A stretch of DNA of 64,000 nucleotides from Saccharibacillus qingshengii (GTDB lineage: Bacteria; Bacillota; Bacilli; Paenibacillales; Paenibacillaceae). The stretch is from assembly GCF_013185195.1 (NCBI RefSeq), contig NZ_JAAZWC010000024.1, positions 1 to 64,000 on the forward strand, in the 5' to 3' direction. Of the stretch, positions 62,833 to 64,000 are shown one piece after another. Position 1 is the first letter of the stretch. Each line of letters opens with the position of its first letter. The notes beneath the pieces were generated by a model that was not told where the DNA came from, searched no databases, and saw only the letters and a program-made list of their open reading frames with translations. The position numbers were made by a program, and so were the translations under genes.

Positions 62833-64000
62833 ATGGAACCTTCGCTTTTGGAAAAAATCGAGTTGGCTTTTCATTATAACGATGCGACGTGGCATAACGT
62901 TTTTCTGACCCTTGTGTATCTGCTGGTCGGTATCGCGGTTGTTGTGGCGCTTATTCCGCTGGTTCGTCCGCTGTTTGGCAGCTTGGACCATAACCGGCCG
63001 CGTCGGCATCCGCTGCGAAGTTTCGCGCTCCGCAGTATCGTCGGGCTGGTTCTGCTTGCTTTCCCGCTGGCGCTGTTTTTGCTGCTGTCCGTGATTCTTC
63101 TGGGGGCGGGGAACGCGCGTGTCATTTCGGATCCGGTAAGCTATGAGCAGTCCGGCAGACCGGTCTCGGTGATGCTGGTCGACAAGTTCCTGGCCAATAC
63201 GATAGAGAACGGAACAGTCAGCGGGACAAGCCAAGCCTATGCGTATGCGATCGATACCGAATCCGGTACTCCGATCTGGAAAACGGGAATCGGCAGCGCG
63301 TACGAACCGGTTCTGCTTGGGCAGACTCCGGAACGAATCGTTTTGTGCGACGGCGCAGGGCTGACGGTTCTCGGCAAAGCGGAAGGGGAGAAGCTGGCGG
63401 ACCGGACCACGTTGGAACAAGCCAATGTGGCGCTGCAGGGCATATTCCCGGAAGATCCTCAAAGTTATGCCTGGGACGATAAAAACGGGCGGGCCGTCAT
63501 GCGGGGACTGGATGGAGCCTTGTATGCGGTCGATCCCGATACGCTGCAGGGCGAGGTTCTTGACGGTGAGGATCCCGCCGCGTATTTCGATGAATCCGCA
63601 GCGCCTCAAACCGATTCCGGGCGCGAACGTCTTGGGTTGATTCGTTCCAAGGCCGACCCGGAATCCTATCTGTCTTTTCTTAATGAGCAGCAGGCGGAAG
63701 CCTTGAAGCAAGGCACTTTCGGCAGCGGCGGGTCGGCTCCTGCAAGCGGAGCGGCCGCAGATCCGCGCAAACGGATCTATGCAGGCCAACCGCCGCGTAC
63801 AGGTGCAGCATCCGCAGCGGAGTGGACACCTGTAGGGGAGTCTGTTTTTTTGAACGGCGGCTTTTTGATCGGGAAAGAGTCTCCTGACGACCCTTCTTCC
63901 GATCCGTACCGGATCAGCGAATTCCCCTCGTACGACAGCCTTGTTCAAGCGCCGGATCTTCCGGATCTTCAGGTGTCTCACCGCAAGAATCGGGAAGCGT
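62833..64000 (+). CDS. Membrane protein with extracellular repeat-like domain, cut by window end
   Basis: An open frame runs from ATG 62833 (AAAAGGAG at 62816-62823) to the last base without a stop, at least 389 residues. Two hydrophobic spans (about 27-50 and 73-98) are separated by a basic loop; the rest looks extracellular, with YAYAIDTESGTPIWKTGIGS reminiscent of the strands of a PQQ/WD-like propeller and low-complexity Ala/Ser/Pro linkers. I do not recognise a characterised family with certainty. Long frames on the opposite strand are shadows: they lack ribosome-binding sites and sensible composition. Confidence 0.7.
   Translation, partial: MEPSLLEKIELAFHYNDATWHNVFLTLVYLLVGIAVVVALIPLVRPLFGSLDHNRPRRHPLRSFALRSIVGLVLLAFPLALFLLLSVILLGAGNARVISDPVSYEQSGRPVSVMLVDKFLANTIENGTVSGTSQAYAYAIDTESGTPIWKTGIGSAYEPVLLGQTPERIVLCDGAGLTVLGKAEGEKLADRTTLEQANVALQGIFPEDPQSYAWDDKNGRAVMRGLDGALYAVDPDTLQGEVLDGEDPAAYFDESAAPQTDSGRERLGLIRSKADPESYLSFLNEQQAEALKQGTFGSGGSAPASGAAADPRKRIYAGQPPRTGAASAAEWTPVGESVFLNGGFLIGKESPDDPSSDPYRISEFPSYDSLVQAPDLPDLQVSHRKNREA

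Noticed and set aside
1-64000. rRNA, tRNA or prophage genes
   Set aside because: No tRNA cloverleaf, rRNA or phage structural gene was recognised in the window.

Overview
The window is a chromosomal segment of a Gram-positive, flagellate, aerobic-type Firmicute, most likely a Paenibacillaceae member of the Paenibacillus/Saccharibacillus kind. That placement is an inference. It rests on moderate-high GC with Bacillus-type AGGAGG ribosome-binding sites and TTG/GTG starts, on a backbone gene order matching Bacillus (hpf-secA-prfB-yitT ... ftsE-ftsX-ctp-minJ-like ... uvrB-uvrA), and on families common in Paenibacillaceae (DUF5057 protein, copper-amine-oxidase-N 'stalk' domain protein, PilM-PilN).

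Layout. 1-3400: the tail of an IS30-type transposase, a cold-shock protein and a large LPXTG wall-anchored adhesin. 3600-9060: hpf, secA (without the C-terminal zinc finger), prfB (with its +1 programmed frameshift) and a YitT-family membrane protein. 9180-18580: a complete arginine pathway argC-J-B-D-F-G-H on one strand; the argG-argH gap (775 bp) holds a structured element and a tandem array of about 46-bp covarying hairpin units that I cannot assign to any known family. 18870-21060: a membrane diguanylate cyclase and a divergent esterase. 21240-37850: a type IV pilus locus with three prepilin/PilX-like genes, a convergent 1700-residue secreted DUF5057/choice-of-anchor-A/Ig-like protein, then pilB-pilT-pilC, the major pilin, the prepilin peptidase, a fused pilM-pilN and pilO.

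38070-44400: cell-division and wall block, ftsE-ftsX, a coiled-coil M23 murein hydrolase, a carboxy-terminal processing protease and a MinJ-like PDZ membrane protein. 44750-53710: a chemoreceptor, a NarL-type two-component system divergent from an ABC-2 exporter with two permeases (same composition as the linearmycin-resistance LnrJK/LnrLMN set), and a MotPS-like stator pair. 53760-59430: uvrB and uvrA with a LexA-like box at the uvrB promoter. 59700-64000: an HtrA-like protease, a stalk-domain secreted protein and a membrane protein that runs off the window.

How the parts fit: PilB carries a two-motif MshEN domain of the c-di-GMP-binding type, and the diguanylate cyclase lies just upstream of the pilus locus, so pilus extension is plausibly tuned by c-di-GMP. 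FtsEX probably gates the adjacent M23 hydrolase. The arginine operon and the pilus locus lie inside a block that is nearly contiguous in Bacillus subtilis. The most novel-looking signals are the argG-argH hairpin array, the long perfect inverted repeats inside operons, and the giant DUF5057 protein paired with a PilX-like protein as a possible pilus-tip adhesin.
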